Assembly (NCBI RefSeq): GCF_030247195.1
Contig: NC_080670.1
Location: forward strand, 162,884,080 to 162,948,079
Reading direction: 5' to 3'
Length of the DNA: 64,000 bases
From: Topomyia yanbarensis
Lineage: Eukaryota > Arthropoda > Insecta > Diptera > Culicidae
A model generated the notes under the pieces. That model saw only the letters and a list, made by a program, of their open reading frames with translations. It did not search any database and was not told the DNA's origin. Shown here one piece after another: positions 22,992 through 35,980 of this stretch. Numbering within the stretch: the stretch's first letter is position 1; each line of letters opens with the position of its first letter. The translations under genes and the position numbers were made by a program.

Positions 22992-23100
22992 ATGCAGAAC
23001 ATTGCATGGAAATGTTTAACCTCAGTTTTTTGACAGTCCATGATAATAGAATTTTATTTATACTACCACAGTACCAAATACTATTTAGTATTTGACAGTA

Positions 23101-23312
<212 letters not shown>

Positions 23313-23341
23313 CTAACAAAAAGTAAATAAACAAATTTTTA

Positions 23342-23559
<218 letters not shown>

Positions 23560-23746
23560 GAAAGACACGAATCTGGTTACTCTCCAACAGCTCTCGAACG
23601 ATCATAGCAACCGGTGCCCTTCGGGTTTGCAACAATTTTCATTGTGGACTGATCTTCATGAAATTATGAAAAATCATTCGAAATGCGAATTGGTCAGTGG
23701 CCACGATCAGTAGCCGCGACCAGGATAATCATTTCAGCCTACGCTG

Positions 23747-23750
<4 letters not shown>

Positions 23751-23788
<38 letters not shown>
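23751..23788 (+). repeat. (GA)n microsatellite
   Basis: About 19 GA units followed by unique sequence. A homopolymer of C lies shortly downstream, near 23921-23932. Confidence 0.95.
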
Positions 23789-23790
<2 letters not shown>

Positions 23791-24239
23791 TACGGTAGCT
23801 TGCTTCGTAGTACGCCAGCTCACAGTAGTGCGATACACTTTGAACACAGCATCCGCAATGAACTAGGGGTGGGGTAGCAGGGATAGGAGCTCGGGACAGA
23901 TGTTTAGGGTCTTAACACCCCCCCCCCCCCCTCCCGGACCAACCGCAAAACTTTGATCCTTCCATCCCATTAATGCTTTGATAGGTCTCTCCAAATACGT
24001 TCGATACCCAGCTCCTTAGGCGATGGAAGTAGGCTCAGTTGAACGTTCCTGACTAGCGCCAATCTGGCTCTGAACACGATACCTCATGAAGGACCGCATC
24101 AACTTTCTCGCATGCCACTTCACTGCCTGCAAATGTAACCATGTAACCTACTTACTACTGGCGTAGATAACGATTTGGACTTGTGATCCAAAAAGAAGAA
24201 CACGAAAAAAAAAAACAAAAATAAAAAATCTAACGGAGC
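23789..24239. other. No gene recognised; possible 5' UTR of an R1-type element
   Basis: The region precedes the R1-type ORF1 remnant and may include its 5' UTR, but nothing in it identifies this directly. Confidence 0.3.
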
Positions 24240-24863
24240 AAGTGTGGTGAATCCATTCGCCAAACCGGGATAGCGGGGTCGCCAATCCAGCAAAACGCCC
24301 ATTTACAACAGCGAATACAGCCGCAACAGCCGTAGCAGCATCGAGATCAGTCCAGGCAGGCCATACCAAGCGTGAGCGGCGACAAACCATTAGACCGCCA
24401 AGGAAAGCTAGGTTCTCAGGCGCGGGCAGAAATCAAGTATTACCTAAGAAGATCAGCAGTCTTGGTTACCTAAAGTGACGAAGGTGAGGCAAAAAATCGA
24501 AGAGGTCTACAAATTCGTGAAAAGCAAGGGTAACGTGCATGGACAGATCAGGGATCTAGCGATTAGCATCATAACAGATGGCGTTGCTAGAGAGAGAGAG
24601 AGCTGAAAACGCCGAAAAGTCACTGAAGGACACGGACACAGCGGAAGCAGAAACTTATGAATCGCCATGAGAGGAGAAGGAACCGGAGAAAACCAAGAAG
24701 GTCGGAGAAAGACAGCGAAACAGCCAACAATTGCAGAGTGAATGACGAACCACAGAAACCTCAGAAGCGAGAAGGAAGAAACAATGAGAAAAAGAGAAAA
24801 AGAAAAAAAGGAAAAATGAAGACCCTCGGCCGCACCAGGAGAAGTATAGGTGAGGCGCTCTAG
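24240..24863 (+). pseudogene. R1-type ORF1 remnant (plus copy)
   Basis: The key block is YKFVKSKGNVHGQIRDLAIS (about 24510-24570), which matches the minus-strand R1 ORF1 at 18400-18340 (KSKDNVHGQIRDLVISI). It is followed by a frameshift near a GAGAGAGAGAG run (24588-24601) and then a strongly basic stretch, NRHERRRNRRKPRRSEKDSE, ending with a stop at about 24861. Zinc knuckles are not reached because the element is interrupted by the foldback at 24880. Several stops occur upstream. It is a dead gag-like ORF. Confidence 0.65.
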
Positions 24864-24879
24864 TTGTCAAAGCAAACGA

Positions 24880-26897
24880 CGCACAGTGGGGCGAAACTGA
24901 AAAAAGACGGTCAAAAGTCTTTCCTGAGTTTCACAGATGTTTTCATGATTTGATGTCTTCAGGAAAGTTTCCTAGGACTACATCCCACATCTTTCAGGAT
25001 AAGCACCTTAATTTTTCTTAAGGTGCAAGTGTCACCTAAAAAAAATTTTTTTTTAGTTCGGCAACCAAAAATTTTTTTTTGCGCGGAATCTTGTAGAGCA
25101 ATTTATTTTGAACAACTTTGAAGAACATATTTGCCATCTATATATTTTTCCTTAAGTGATATGTACGTTGCACCTTAAAATCAATTTTTCAACATTCTCT
25201 TCTACAACTTAATTTTTTCTACATTTGTATATTCTAGAAAGTTTTAGATACCGTCGAAACACACAACTTTTCTGAAGACTCCAATGATGTGTGACATGTG
25301 TATCGGGGTATAAATCGATTTTTCTTTAAAAAATACTCTTTTTCATTATAAAATTTCTCAAAATTGTGAAACTTTGTGAACCAAAACTCAGCATGATTAG
25401 ATTCGTCATGTTATGTAGTATTTGTAGGCGAAGTATAACAATCCGGACTTTTCGGGTTTTTTAGTTTTCCTACATTTTTATACTGTATAATGTATGGATA
25501 TTTCGCAGTATCTATAGAGCGGGCGTTAGTAAATCACCACGTAATAATACAGAATACTACACTCAATGCAAAATATATCTTCTAGTATCAACAATCAACA
25601 TGTATAAAAACAATGAAAGTGTATGAAGCACTTATTATACATTAGAAGTATTTTATATTGAACTAGCCAATACCCGCCGCGTGTTGCTGTGACTTTCAAC
25701 GAAATAGGAGTAAACACAATTTGTTCCGAAGCGCCATGGCAGATAATCCCCAACCAATAGCACACAAACACGCTCCATAACAAATATCTACTACGTATAA
25801 ATTTTTAGGGCAATCGGTTAAGCCTTTTGGGAGTCCATAAATCACATACATACAAACATTGACTTTTATATATATAGAAGAAGATGCCTAAAACGATTAA
25901 TCTTGGAAAGATTACATAATTTTGGTATTATCCCTCTCATTCTTCGTTCCAGTTACTCAAAAATCCACATAACGCAAGCTCTGAGAGTGATTCAGAATGA
26001 TATTTGCTTTGATGTGTGTTTTCTTTTATTTTCAATAATTCACAATAAAATATTCATATTACTAATGCAATAAATAATTGGATTACTGTTAAGCGTGTAA
26101 TGTTCCCGCGTAAAAAGCAATTTGGTCGTCCTTCTAATGTATAATTAGTGCTTCATACACTTTCATTGTTTTTACATGTTGATTGTTGATAATAGAAGGA
26201 ATATTTTTCATTGAGTTTAGTATTCTGTATTATGACGTGCTGATTTACTAACGCCCGCTCTATAGATACTGTGAAATATCCATGCATTATACAGTATAAA
26301 AATGTAGGAAAACTAAAAAACCCGAAAAGTCCGGATTGTTATACTTCGCTTACATTTACTACATAACATGGCGAATTTAATCATGCTGAGTTTTGGTTCA
26401 CAAAGTTTCACAATTTTGAGAAATTTTATAATGAAAAAGAGTATTTTTTAAAGAAAAATCGATTTATACCCCGATACACATGTCACACATCATTAGAGTC
26501 TTCAGAAAAGTTATGTGTTTCGACGGTATCTAAAACTTTCTAGAATATACAAATGTAGAAAAAATTAAGTTGTAGAAGAGAATGTTGAAAAATTGATTTT
26601 AAGGTGCAACGTACATATCACTTAAGGAAAAATATATAGATGGCAAATATGTTCTTCAAAGTTGTTCAAAATAAATTGCTCTACAAGATTCCGCGCAAAA
26701 AAAAATTTTTGGTTGCCGAACTAAAAAAAAAATTTTTTTAGGTGACACTTGCACCTTAAGAAAAATTAAGGTGCTTATCCTAAAAGATGTGGGATGTAGT
26801 CCTAGGAAACTTTCCTGAAGACATCAAATCATGAAAACATCTGTGAAACTCAGGAAAGACTTTTGACCGTCTTTTTTCAGTTTCGCCCCACTGTGCG
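24880..26897. mobile_element. Foldback element C, 2 kb, with arms of about 770 bp
   Basis: The left arm 24880-25650 and right arm 26128-26897 are highly similar inverted copies. The ends read CGCACAGTGGGGCGAAACTG inward from both sides. Shared inner blocks include AGGTGCAAGTGTCACC, GCGCGGAATCTTGTAGAGCA, and TCTATAGAGCGGGCGTTAGT. A short CGACG lies at both junctions and may be the target duplication, though it overlaps the repeat end. There is no transposase. The centre (25650-26127) includes a separate insertion. Confidence 0.85.
25660..25885. mobile_element. Probable retroelement 3' end inside foldback C
   Basis: AGCCAATACCCGCCGCGTGT, then GGGCAATCGGTTAAGCC, ending in CATACATACAAACATTGACT and a TATATATATAG run. 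This pattern of an ACCCG(C)CG-GTGTTGCTGTG head and a tetranucleotide or TA tail is typical of LINE (RTE-like) or SINE 3' ends in insects. It breaks the symmetry of the palindrome. The family is not determined. Confidence 0.4.
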
Positions 26898-26949
26898 ACG
26901 GGGTGCCGTACGCTGCGATCCTAAAAAGTGAGAGAGGATCCCAAGTTAT

Positions 26950-28650
26950 AGGAGTTGGGGGAGAACGTAGCAACAGTTGAAAAGTTCGCGCGAAGGCTAC
27001 GTTCCTCAAGCCGATATTGCAGGGACTTAGACGGCAACCTTCTTACGAACGAGTGTGAGGTGATTGAGGGGTGGAAGCAGTACTATGACGAGCACCTCAA
27101 CGGTGAAGCAGCAGAGGACGAAGGCGGTATGGCAACGGATCTTGGAGCACGCGCAGAAGACGATGGACTACCGGCCCCTGATCTCCAAGAAGTCAAGGAG
27201 GAGATCGGTCGGCTGAAAAACAACAAATCTGCCGGGGTAGATCAACTACCCAGCGAACTATTCAAATACGGTGGTGAAACACTGGCTAGAGTGCTGCACT
27301 GGGTAATCGCCAAAATTTGGGAGGAGGAGATTCTTCCGGAGGAGTGAATGGAGGGTGTCGTTTGCCCAATCTACAGTTGTTGGATTGCTGCAACTACCGC
27401 GCGATCACACTACTTAGCGCCGCCTACAAGGTCCTCTCCCAAATTCTGTGCCCCCGTTTGTCACCATTTGCAAGGGAGTTCGTCAGGCACTACCAAGCGG
27501 GATTCATGGGTTCCCGCGCCACCACGGACCAAATATTCGCGAATTGGCAGGGTCTGCAGAAGTGCCGCCAATAAAACGTGCCCACACATCATTTATTCAT
27601 CGATTTCAAATCGGCGTATGACACAATCGATCGAGATAAGCTATGGCAGATAATGCACGAGTAGGGTCTTCCGGATTAGCTAACACGATTAGTCGAAGCG
27701 ACGATGGATCGGGTGATGTGCGTTGTTCGTGTATCAGGGACACTCTCGAGTCCCTTTGAGTCTCGAAAAGGGTTACGGTAAGGTGATGGTCTATCGTGCC
27801 TGCTGTTCAACGTTGCATTAGAAGGTGTAATAAGGAGAGCGGGGATAGACACGAGTGGCACGATCCTCAGGAAGTTCGTCCAGTTTCTTGGCTACGCCTA
27901 CGACATTGACATAATGGCACGAAACTTTGAGGCGATGTCGGAAGCGTACATCAGACTGAAAGCTGAAGCCAGCAGGATTGGACTTGCCATCAACGTTTCG
28001 AAGACAAGATACATGAAAGGAAGAGGTTCTAGAGACGACCATGTGAACCTCCCATCCCGAGCTCGGATTAACGGTGACGAAATCGAGATGGTCGACAATT
28101 CGTATATTTGGGCTCACTGGTAATCGCCGACAATGATACCAACAGATAAATTCAGAGATGGATCTTGGCGGGAAATCGTGCCTACTTTGGACTCCGGAGG
28201 ACGCTCCGGTCGAACAAAATTCGCCGTCGCACGAAGTTGATTATCTACAAGACGCTGATTAGACCGGTGGTTCTCTACGGCCACGAGACCTGAACTATGC
28301 TCATGGAGGACCAACGCGCCCTTGGAGTTTTCGAACGAAAGGTGTTGCGTACCATCTATGGTGGCGTGCAGTTGGAAGACGGAACGTGGCGCAGCCGAAT
28401 GAACCATGAGTTGCATCAGCCGCTGGAAGAACCATCCATCGCGCATACCGCAAAAATAGGACGTTTGCAGTGGGCTGGACACGTCGTAAGAATGTCGGAC
28501 GTCGACCCGGTGGAGATGGTTTTTGAGGGCGACCCTACAGGAACAAGAAGACGGGCGCACAGCGAGCACGGTGGATCGACCAGATAGAGAACGAGCCTCG
28601 GACCCTTCGTAGACTGCGAGGCTGGCGACAAGCAGTTGCGTTGACCAAGA
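26950..28650 (+). pseudogene. RTE-type (JAM1-like) RT, copy 1
   Basis: A decayed but nearly full-length RT to C-terminal region. Blocks in order are EVIEGWKQYYDEHLNGE, EIGRLKNNKSAGVDQLPSEL, KYGGETLARVLHWVI, a stop (TGA, about 27345), NYRAITLLSAAYKVLSQIL, REFVRHYQAGFMGSRATTDQ, THHLFIDFKSAYDTIDRD, SCLLFNVALEGVIRRAG, and GYAYDIDIMARNFEAMSE, where the FADD motif is lost (AYD). The C-terminal region has DQRALGVFERKVLRTIYGGV and RLQWAGHVVRMSDVDPVEM, typical of RTE-clade elements. At least five stops or frameshifts are present. It closely matches the copy at 40160-41680. Confidence 0.8.
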
Positions 28651-28654
28651 TCAT

Positions 28655-29190
28655 GGGTCCAACGATACCAGCGGAAAGGTGCGCTGACAAATTGAAGCTT
28701 TTCGTGGAGGGTCTCTTACCGAAGCTCGACCCAACCGTATGGCCACCTATGCCGATACAAACGGTGGAAATGTTGGTGACAATCGAGTCTCCACAGACCG
28801 GTTCCTTTTAGTGGAAAAAAGACTTCGAGCGAAAAAAGCTCCCGGTCTGTGCGGTATTCCCAACGTGAAACTGAAAACTGCGATCCTGGCGTTGCCGAAC
28901 ATGCTTAGGACAGTATTATAGAAATACCTGAACGAAGTACACCTACCAGATGGATGGAAGATCCGGAGTATACCGGAATCTGGGAAGCCACCAGGAGATC
29001 TAGCAGCGTATCGGTCTATATGCCTACTGGAAAATCTTGGCTGGCGAACTACACTGACTTCAACGGAAGACGCGTTCAAGAGCGCCAGCTGATTGGGTAT
29101 CGCCGTAGTGCTGCCCAGTTGCAGCTGGTTCACCACAAGACGAGGTAGTGCTGGACACAACAACCCTAAAAACAATCCAACATGTCGTTA
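28655..29190 (+). pseudogene. R1-type RT N-terminal fragment with internal deletion
   Basis: LTKIMGPTIPAERCADKLKL, VEGLLPKLDPTVWPP, then RAKKAPGLCGIPNVKLKTAI (finger region) and PPGDLAAYRSICLL in shifted frames. It then jumps to QLQLVHHKTR and VLDTTTLKTIQHVV, which lie about 200 residues further on in a complete RT. So the catalytic core is deleted. The first part is the same family as the minus copy near 16400. It borders the GGAATTTCGCAC array. Confidence 0.75.
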
Positions 29191-29192
29191 TA

Positions 29193-31282
29193 GTCCGCGC
29201 GAAATTTCGTGAAAAATTCCGTCAGAAATTCAGTGTGAAACTTAGCGCGAAATTTCGCACGCAATTCCGCTTGAAGTTCCGCACGTAATTCCGGGCGAAA
29301 TGCCGTGCGAATGTGGAATTTTGCGCGTGAAATTTCGCACAAAATTCCGCAAGGAAATTTGAAAGGAATTTCGCAAGAAATTTCATGGGGAATTTTGGGC
29401 GGAATTTCAAGCTGTATTTAACGTGGGATTTCGCACGATATTTCGTAAGGAATTTGACGAGGAATTTCAAGCGGAATTTCGCAAGGAATTCCATGGGGAA
29501 GTTTCCACGGAATTTCGCACAAAATTTCATGTGGATCTCGCAAGATATTTCGCCCAAAATTTCACCCATAATTTCGCGCAAGATTTTGCACGGAATTGTG
29601 CACGGTATTTCGCACAGAATTTCGCGGGGAACTGCGCAAGGAATTTTGCACGGAATTTTGCACAGAATTTCGCGCGGAATCGCGCATGGTATTTCGCATG
29701 GAATTTCGCCCGAAATTTCGCGCGAAATTTGGCACAGAACTTCGCACTTCGTGGAGAATTCTGTACGGAACTTCGCAAGAAGAATTCTCCCGAAATTTCG
29801 CCCAAAATTTCGCATGGAATTTCGCGCGGAATTTGCGCGAATTTTTGCACAATAGTTCACACGGAAATTTCGCGGAATTTTGCACGGGATTATGCACGGT
29901 ATTTCGCGCGGAATGTCGCACGAAATTTCGCATAGAATTTCGCCCAAAATTTCACACGGAATTTCGCGCGGAATTGCGTACGGAGTTTCGCGTAGAATTG
30001 CGTATGGAATTTCGGACCGAATTTCGTATTCGCCCGAAACTTTGTAATAATCTTCGCACGGAACTTCGTGAGGAGATCTGCACGGATTTTTGTACATTAT
30101 TTCGCACAGAAATACGCACGAAATTTCGCACGGAAATTCGCCCGAAATTTCGCACGGTATTTTACCCAAAAATTTCACGCGGCATTTTGCACGAAAATTC
30201 GCGCGAAATTGCGCACGGCATTTCGCACGGAATTTTGCGTGAAGAGTTCTTACGAAATTTCGCCCAAAATTTCGCATGCAATTTCGCGCGGGATTTGCGC
30301 GGATTTTTGCGCATTATTTCACACAGAAATGCGCACGAAATTTCGCCCAAATTTTCGCACGAAATTTTGCTCAAAATTTCGCACGAAATTCCGCACGAAA
30401 TTTTGCCCGAAATTTCGCATTGAATTGCGCGCGGTATTTGCGCGGACTTTGGCATATTATTTCGCAATTTTGCGGGGAATTTCGCACTGATTTTCGCAAG
30501 GAATTACACGCTGAATTTCACCCGGAATTTCACGCAGATTTTTGCATCAAATATCGCACGGAATTTCGAATGAAATTTCATGAAGAATTTCGCCCGAAAT
30601 TTCCGCGCGAAATTTTGCACGGAATTGTGCATGGTATTTCGCACGGAATTTCACGGGGAATTTCGCCCTGATTTTTGCACGAAATTTCACGCGGAATTTC
30701 ACGCGGAATTCCACCCGGAATTTCACGCATGGAATTTCATGCGGAATTTCGCCCGAATTTTCGCGCGGAGTTTCGCACCGAATTTCGCGCGGAAATTCAC
30801 ACGGAATTTTGTGCGGTATTTTGGCGTAATTTCGCTAGCAATTTCGCGCGGAATTTCGCGCGTAATTTCCTGTGGAAATTCAAGCGAAATTTCTAACAGA
30901 ATTTCTCACGGAATTCCGCACGAAAATTCGGACTAAACTTTACGCGGAATTTCGAATGGAATGTTGCGCGGAACATCGCGCAAAATTTCTCACAGAATTT
31001 AAAGCGGAATTTCGCACGGAGTTTCGGACGGAATTTCGCACGAAGTTTCGGGCGGAATTTCGCACGGAATATCGAGCGGAATTTCGTGCGGAATAATTTC
31101 ATGCGAAATTTTATGCGCGATTTCAAAAATTTTCGAATGGAATTTCGCGCTGAATTTTACATTGAATTTCGCCCGGAATTTTGCACAGCAGTTAGCACGG
31201 ATTTTCGCACCGAATTTCGCGCGGATTCATGCACGGATTTTCGGACGGAATTTTGCACGCGCAGTATTTCTACCGGAATTCT
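29193..31282. repeat. Degenerate GGAATTTCGCAC tandem array, about 2.1 kb
   Basis: The region is an almost uninterrupted series of 10-16-bp variants of GGAATTTCGCAC. The word AATTTCGC recurs well over a hundred times. Most units are 12 bp, with 11-, 13- and 15-bp variants, so reading phase drifts slowly. GCGAAATTTCGC is itself a palindrome, so both strands look alike. The longest open frames (351 codons on minus, 29222-30277; 275 on plus, 29596-30423) encode simple Arg/Asn/Phe/Ala-rich repeats and are by-products of periodicity, not supported genes. Confidence 0.9.
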
Positions 31283-34216
31283 GTTTAGAGGGTCTCTAAA
31301 GTGTTGAAAAACACATCATCTTTACCATCGAATTTGTTTGTCAATTTTCATTAAAATCGAAGAGGGGACGTCACTACTCGTAAACACCTCTATCTAACTG
31401 GTGCAAAATTTGTGCTAGTGTAGGTGTATCGTCTTACTGTCTCCAAGTTGGTGCTGATTACGAGTGAGAAGAGAACCCTAAAACATGTATTAGTCTCGTT
31501 TAGTTGATGATAAATTTTTCCACTCCCTCGCAGCTTCCAGATCCATCGCGGATATCTTATATGGCCTATGAATGCATGGCTGACTCATTTCATTTGATTT
31601 TTGTTAGTGTTTATGAATTGTTCAGGAAGGTAAACATTAATCAGCTGATGATTCAAAGCCTAAAATAACAACCAAGGGGTTCTAAGATGTAAAGTTGCTC
31701 AGTTTTCTGTTTTTGAGCAACTTGTTAATTTTTTTCGGGCAGCAATGAAACTGCCACCTTAAGCAAGAAAAAATTTAAATAAGCGGAAAAAACTGAACAG
31801 TCGTAGAAGAACAAAATCACCCATTCTACTCTATCAACTTCGATGCAAGTATCAAATCAGACTCTAAGCTTCCAGCGAATTGCACTTGTATTTTTCAGTT
31901 TACGATTAAATTCCATGTATATCATTCATCGAATCAAATCGTTCCTTACAGCAAATTTGTTCAGTCTTCGATACCGACACGAGAGGAAATTTAATACGAC
32001 ACGTCCTGTATCCATTCATCAATCCGTAGAAATCCGCTCCCGATCCAGGAAAGCCAAATCCAATCGCTTCAAAATCCATTAATTTCTCAGCACCATTTCC
32101 AATTTTCTCGCCACAATTGAACCTTGATTGATTATCCCTCTACAGTTCCGACTTCGGTTGGTTCTCGGCGGGTCCTACCTACTTCGATTCTAGATTGATT
32201 TTCCTCACCGTATCATTAGCCATTTCGCTTTGGATCTGATTCGTTCCGATTAGTGCGGCAGCCGGGTTGCCAGCCGTAGCAATTTAACCGATTGAAAACC
32301 ATTTTTGGCGTTCGTTGGTGAAGTTGCGCCACGCTTCCTATACCATCAGCAATGCTGATTGGAGTGAAAACAAATCAATTGGTCCACCGCCGAGCTCCCA
32401 TCCAGGCCTCCACTATGGTAAGCAAGAGTCGGGAGGTAAAATCCGTCCTCCGACAATAAATTCTAATCGCCTCATAATAGAGTTTTATCTGTGCAATCTT
32501 TTATTTGGACCACTTGCACAAAAGCGGTATGTTTTTCGTTCGCCCTGGCCCTTCGGAATGTATGCAGTGTGTGCTACTGAAAGAGAGAAATCGCGCTAAA
32601 TCTGGCTTACAGTCAACCGAGAAGTAATAAATTTTTAAAAGGTTTTTTTCCTCGTCGAATGGTCTTTTGTTGGGGCTGAAGTAGATATCTTTTTGTGTGC
32701 TGAAAACATTTCGCCCTCGTGTTAATCGCAGATTTCTGCTTGATGCGTGCTCTCCGCCCCGGCATCAGTCCGTGTCCGTGTGGTGCGAAGTGTGATCCGA
32801 AAGCTGAAAGCGATTGAAGCGAATTGAAATTTATTAAATTTTTACGAGTCTTTGATGCGCGATACACAGATATTATAGCTTTTTAATGACTTTATCCGAA
32901 TGTTTTTCATTCAATTTGAGTGGTAAGTGCAGTTCAATTCATAATTGAAAATAAAACGATTGCTCCGCACGGAAATACAGTAAGAATAAATTATCTCCGT
33001 TGCAGTCCAAATTAAGAAATATTATTTTAATTTATGGTTACTATCAAAGGAACGTTATTCCCACATAACTCAATTCGGCTCAATATTAAAGAGCCACTCA
33101 TTTCCAACATTGACCTCTTTCTTCAACTTGCCACCCAGCCGAAAGGAGGACTAAACCAGTCAGAGAATTTATGTTCAACATATTGAAAACCCTGCTCAGC
33201 CAGGCTTGCGAACCCATTCTCGCCTCAAGTTACCTACACTTGGTAACTGTAACTAACCGGCTATCCCATCCTCCCGTTAGCCAACCGTCTCATATTTTCC
33301 CTCACACGAATACCACACTGAATCTTCCAGTAAGTAAGTCAGCATAGTTGGAAAACTTATAGCTCTCACTTGGCAGATTCCATCCCGTTTGCTTCCTAAA
33401 TCAAAATCTGTCCTAAGAGTGTGAAGTTGGCCCTGTCTCTGGGTCTGCACCATCACCATCACCAACCAACCGCCACAGCAATTTCGTATGTGAACGCTGG
33501 GTGACACTTTAAGAAAATATGCGATCCCCTCTTGTCTGCACGAGAGTGCTGGAACACACACACGCAAACGGAATAGAACGATGAAATCACGCAAGAAATG
33601 AGGGTCCTTAGAAAGATAAATTTCTCACCAATATCGGTCCGAGCGGAAGATTTATTCTCACATGACGATAGGAGGATAGTCTTGTAGATCGCTGTAGAGG
33701 TTAGGTCCCCGGAGACTGACAGGAGCCGGGTGCCGCGGGGGCACTAGTCAGTGTCAGTGTTCCTATATCATTATGGCACTAAATCTATGCTTGTACGATT
33801 CTACCACATATATATTTCAGGAGGTAAAATCAAGCAGTGTGACTGACTCTGTAGTTCGATATTTGATTCTAATTGATTTGAATGTTTTGGATTGCTGATT
33901 GTTAGATGCTCTTTCGCAGATTTCGGACCGACAATAAATATGTGAATTATATTTGCAATATTCGACTGAAATGATAACTCAGGAATAAAATGTTTCGGCT
34001 GTGCAGTTCATTAAATTAGTTATGGAGATTTGTTCGAGTTACTCTCATCAGAATCCGACATTAACTTGGTGGCAAGACTAAGCTAGCGCTGGATTGACGC
34101 TAGCTCCAAAAATGTAGATACTATTTGTGTTTCTGAGCAAATCCCTTTCCTGCGTGATGTCCCGCAAGAAATGGAGTTCTGATTAGCTGATGAGAATTAT
34201 TGAATTCGAAACTTGG
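31283..34216. other. No gene recognised
   Basis: About 2.9 kb without a recognisable coding region, RNA gene or repeat. Open frames are at most 105 codons and overlap in several frames. A GC-rich stretch at 33700-33760 (CCGGGTGCCGCGGGGGC) stands out, but I cannot interpret it. This could be genuine unique intergenic or intronic sequence. Confidence 0.4.
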
Positions 34217-34218
34217 TA

Positions 34219-34537
34219 GGGTGATGAGCCTATTTGCGCCATGTTTCTATTATCACCATACCCATTTGAAACCGTTGGTTAGAGCAGTGTCTGTCATCTT
34301 TGTTCAACGCATTGAGTCAAATGGTAGCGCAACAATAGGGGAACTCGATTCGAGTTTTCATTGTGCTCAAACACGAGAATTTTACTGTTTTCAACACATT
34401 TGTGTTATTATATTGGTTCTTAACAACGAAGCAAAGCGGTTGATGCCAATTTTTACGCATTCCATTGATTGTAAGGCAAGAAATTACCGAATTAGTGAGG
34501 CACCTTGCTTAGTATGGTGAAAATAGGCTCATCACCC
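34219..34537. mobile_element. TA-target MITE, 319 bp, copy 2
   Basis: Terminal inverted repeats GGGTGATGAGCCTATTT are identical at both ends for 17 bp, and TA flanks it at 34217-34218 and 34538-34539. The interior CATCTTTGTTCAACGCATTG matches the larger copy at 10436-11289. It has no coding region. Confidence 0.85.
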
Positions 34538-35448
34538 TATGTCTTAGTAACTGGATTAACATCTTTTCGCATCCGACAGTCTCCGCATACAATTCATGAC
34601 TGAACTACAATAATTAATAAACAAGATGTCATCATTCATTGATAACAAGCTTTTTTTTCTTATTTATTGTAAGGTTTTCAAAGATTCAAGAGTGCGTTGG
34701 CATTGCATGGGACTCACTAACAGGCATAACCACTAAAGTTATCATAGGAGACTGATTATATTTTTATGCATTCTTCTGTTGACAAAGTTTCCGCATTCAA
34801 CCTTGCTTGAGCCATTAAATTGCTCAATTTTTGAGTCACTTATCACCCGGATTTCCTCTTGTAATCCACCATTTTCTGCATACCTTAGGCAATTTGCTCT
34901 ATGGCGTTTTTGAACCTTTTAACTCCGAAGATTTACTCGAACTCCCCGGTGTCGAATCGATGCAACATCGACTGAGAGTTTCCGGACGGCGGAATTTTTC
35001 ACGATACCATATTTTGTAGAGCGGACAAGGCCGAAACATTGCACAAATAATAAGGGACTTTCATTTTGTGCAACAATACTTCCATAGCTTCCAAGCTGGT
35101 ACTGTTGAACGCGTGTTAGACGATGTTCTCGCTGCCATCGTGTAGTACCGATGTTCTCTCCTTTTCTCCGTGGACATTTTCTCTGTTCTCTCTTCTGGAA
35201 GCAGCTGTAAAGCAGCGCACATGTTTCCAGCTTGAGCATGAGCTTGTGCGCCCACCCCAGGCTGCTACTCCGTTATCTATCTGGACTAGCTGAAGTTGCA
35301 CAGGGAATCAGTAGATAATTATGCTTGGGAATAGCGAAACATCTTTCAATGTGCAATTCCTGGTAATCCTAAAGTGTTTATTGATCAATACCGGCGCCGG
35401 TCAGGCCCGAACGTAGATCGCGGAAAGAAAAGGGAAGGAATGTTAGAC
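34538..35448. other. No gene recognised
   Basis: Noncoding flank of the hAT element. The stretch next to 35449 should continue the minus-strand I-like element cut by that insertion, but I cannot recognise RNase H sequence in it. Confidence 0.35.
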
Positions 35449-35768
35449 ACGGAGAGCAGTGGCGGCGCGAGGTGTTTTGCCGCTCGGGGCCAAAAATTAA
35501 ATTTGCCGCCTCTTCTATAATGAATTTTTAAGAATTCGATTATTTTCCACCTATTCATATGAAACAAATATGATAAAAGTATTAGAAAATGTCTGCATAA
35601 AAATCGTCACACTTCTTCACATTTTATTGCCAATATTTTGTTCTTAATATTCATTGTGAAGCCATCACTTGTTTATATATTATTAAATTTTTAAATCGTA
35701 TCTTTCTTACTTTCGATTCATGCAAAGGTTTTACCCTTTTTGTCTATGATTGTTGAAAAATTCAGTTT

Positions 35769-35980
35769 GTTACCGTTTTTCAGTTGATATTTTTCGGTGA
35801 AAAATAATCAAAACCACAGTTTACCGTATACGTTTCGATTTCCCCCCAGCGACGGCAAGGCGCGTGAGTGAATAATTCTGAGGATGGCTGAAATTAAATA
35901 GGGAAGTAAGCTGAAATGTAAACGGTAAACTGTGGTTTTGATTAATTATCACCGAAAAATATCAACTGAAAAACGGTAAC
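35769..35980. mobile_element. Palindromic MITE, 212 bp, inside the hAT
   Basis: Its termini, about 60 bp each, are inverted copies: GTTACCGTTTTTCAGTTGAT inward on the left and the same inward from 35980. Both contain AAAACCACAGTTTACCGT. The loop is about 90 bp. No clear target duplication was seen. Confidence 0.75.

Noticed and set aside
29222..30423. Long open frames (351 and 275 codons) rich in Arg, Asn, Phe and Ala
   Set aside because: Produced by the 12-bp periodic GGAATTTCGCAC array on both strands; no start context, domain or codon bias.
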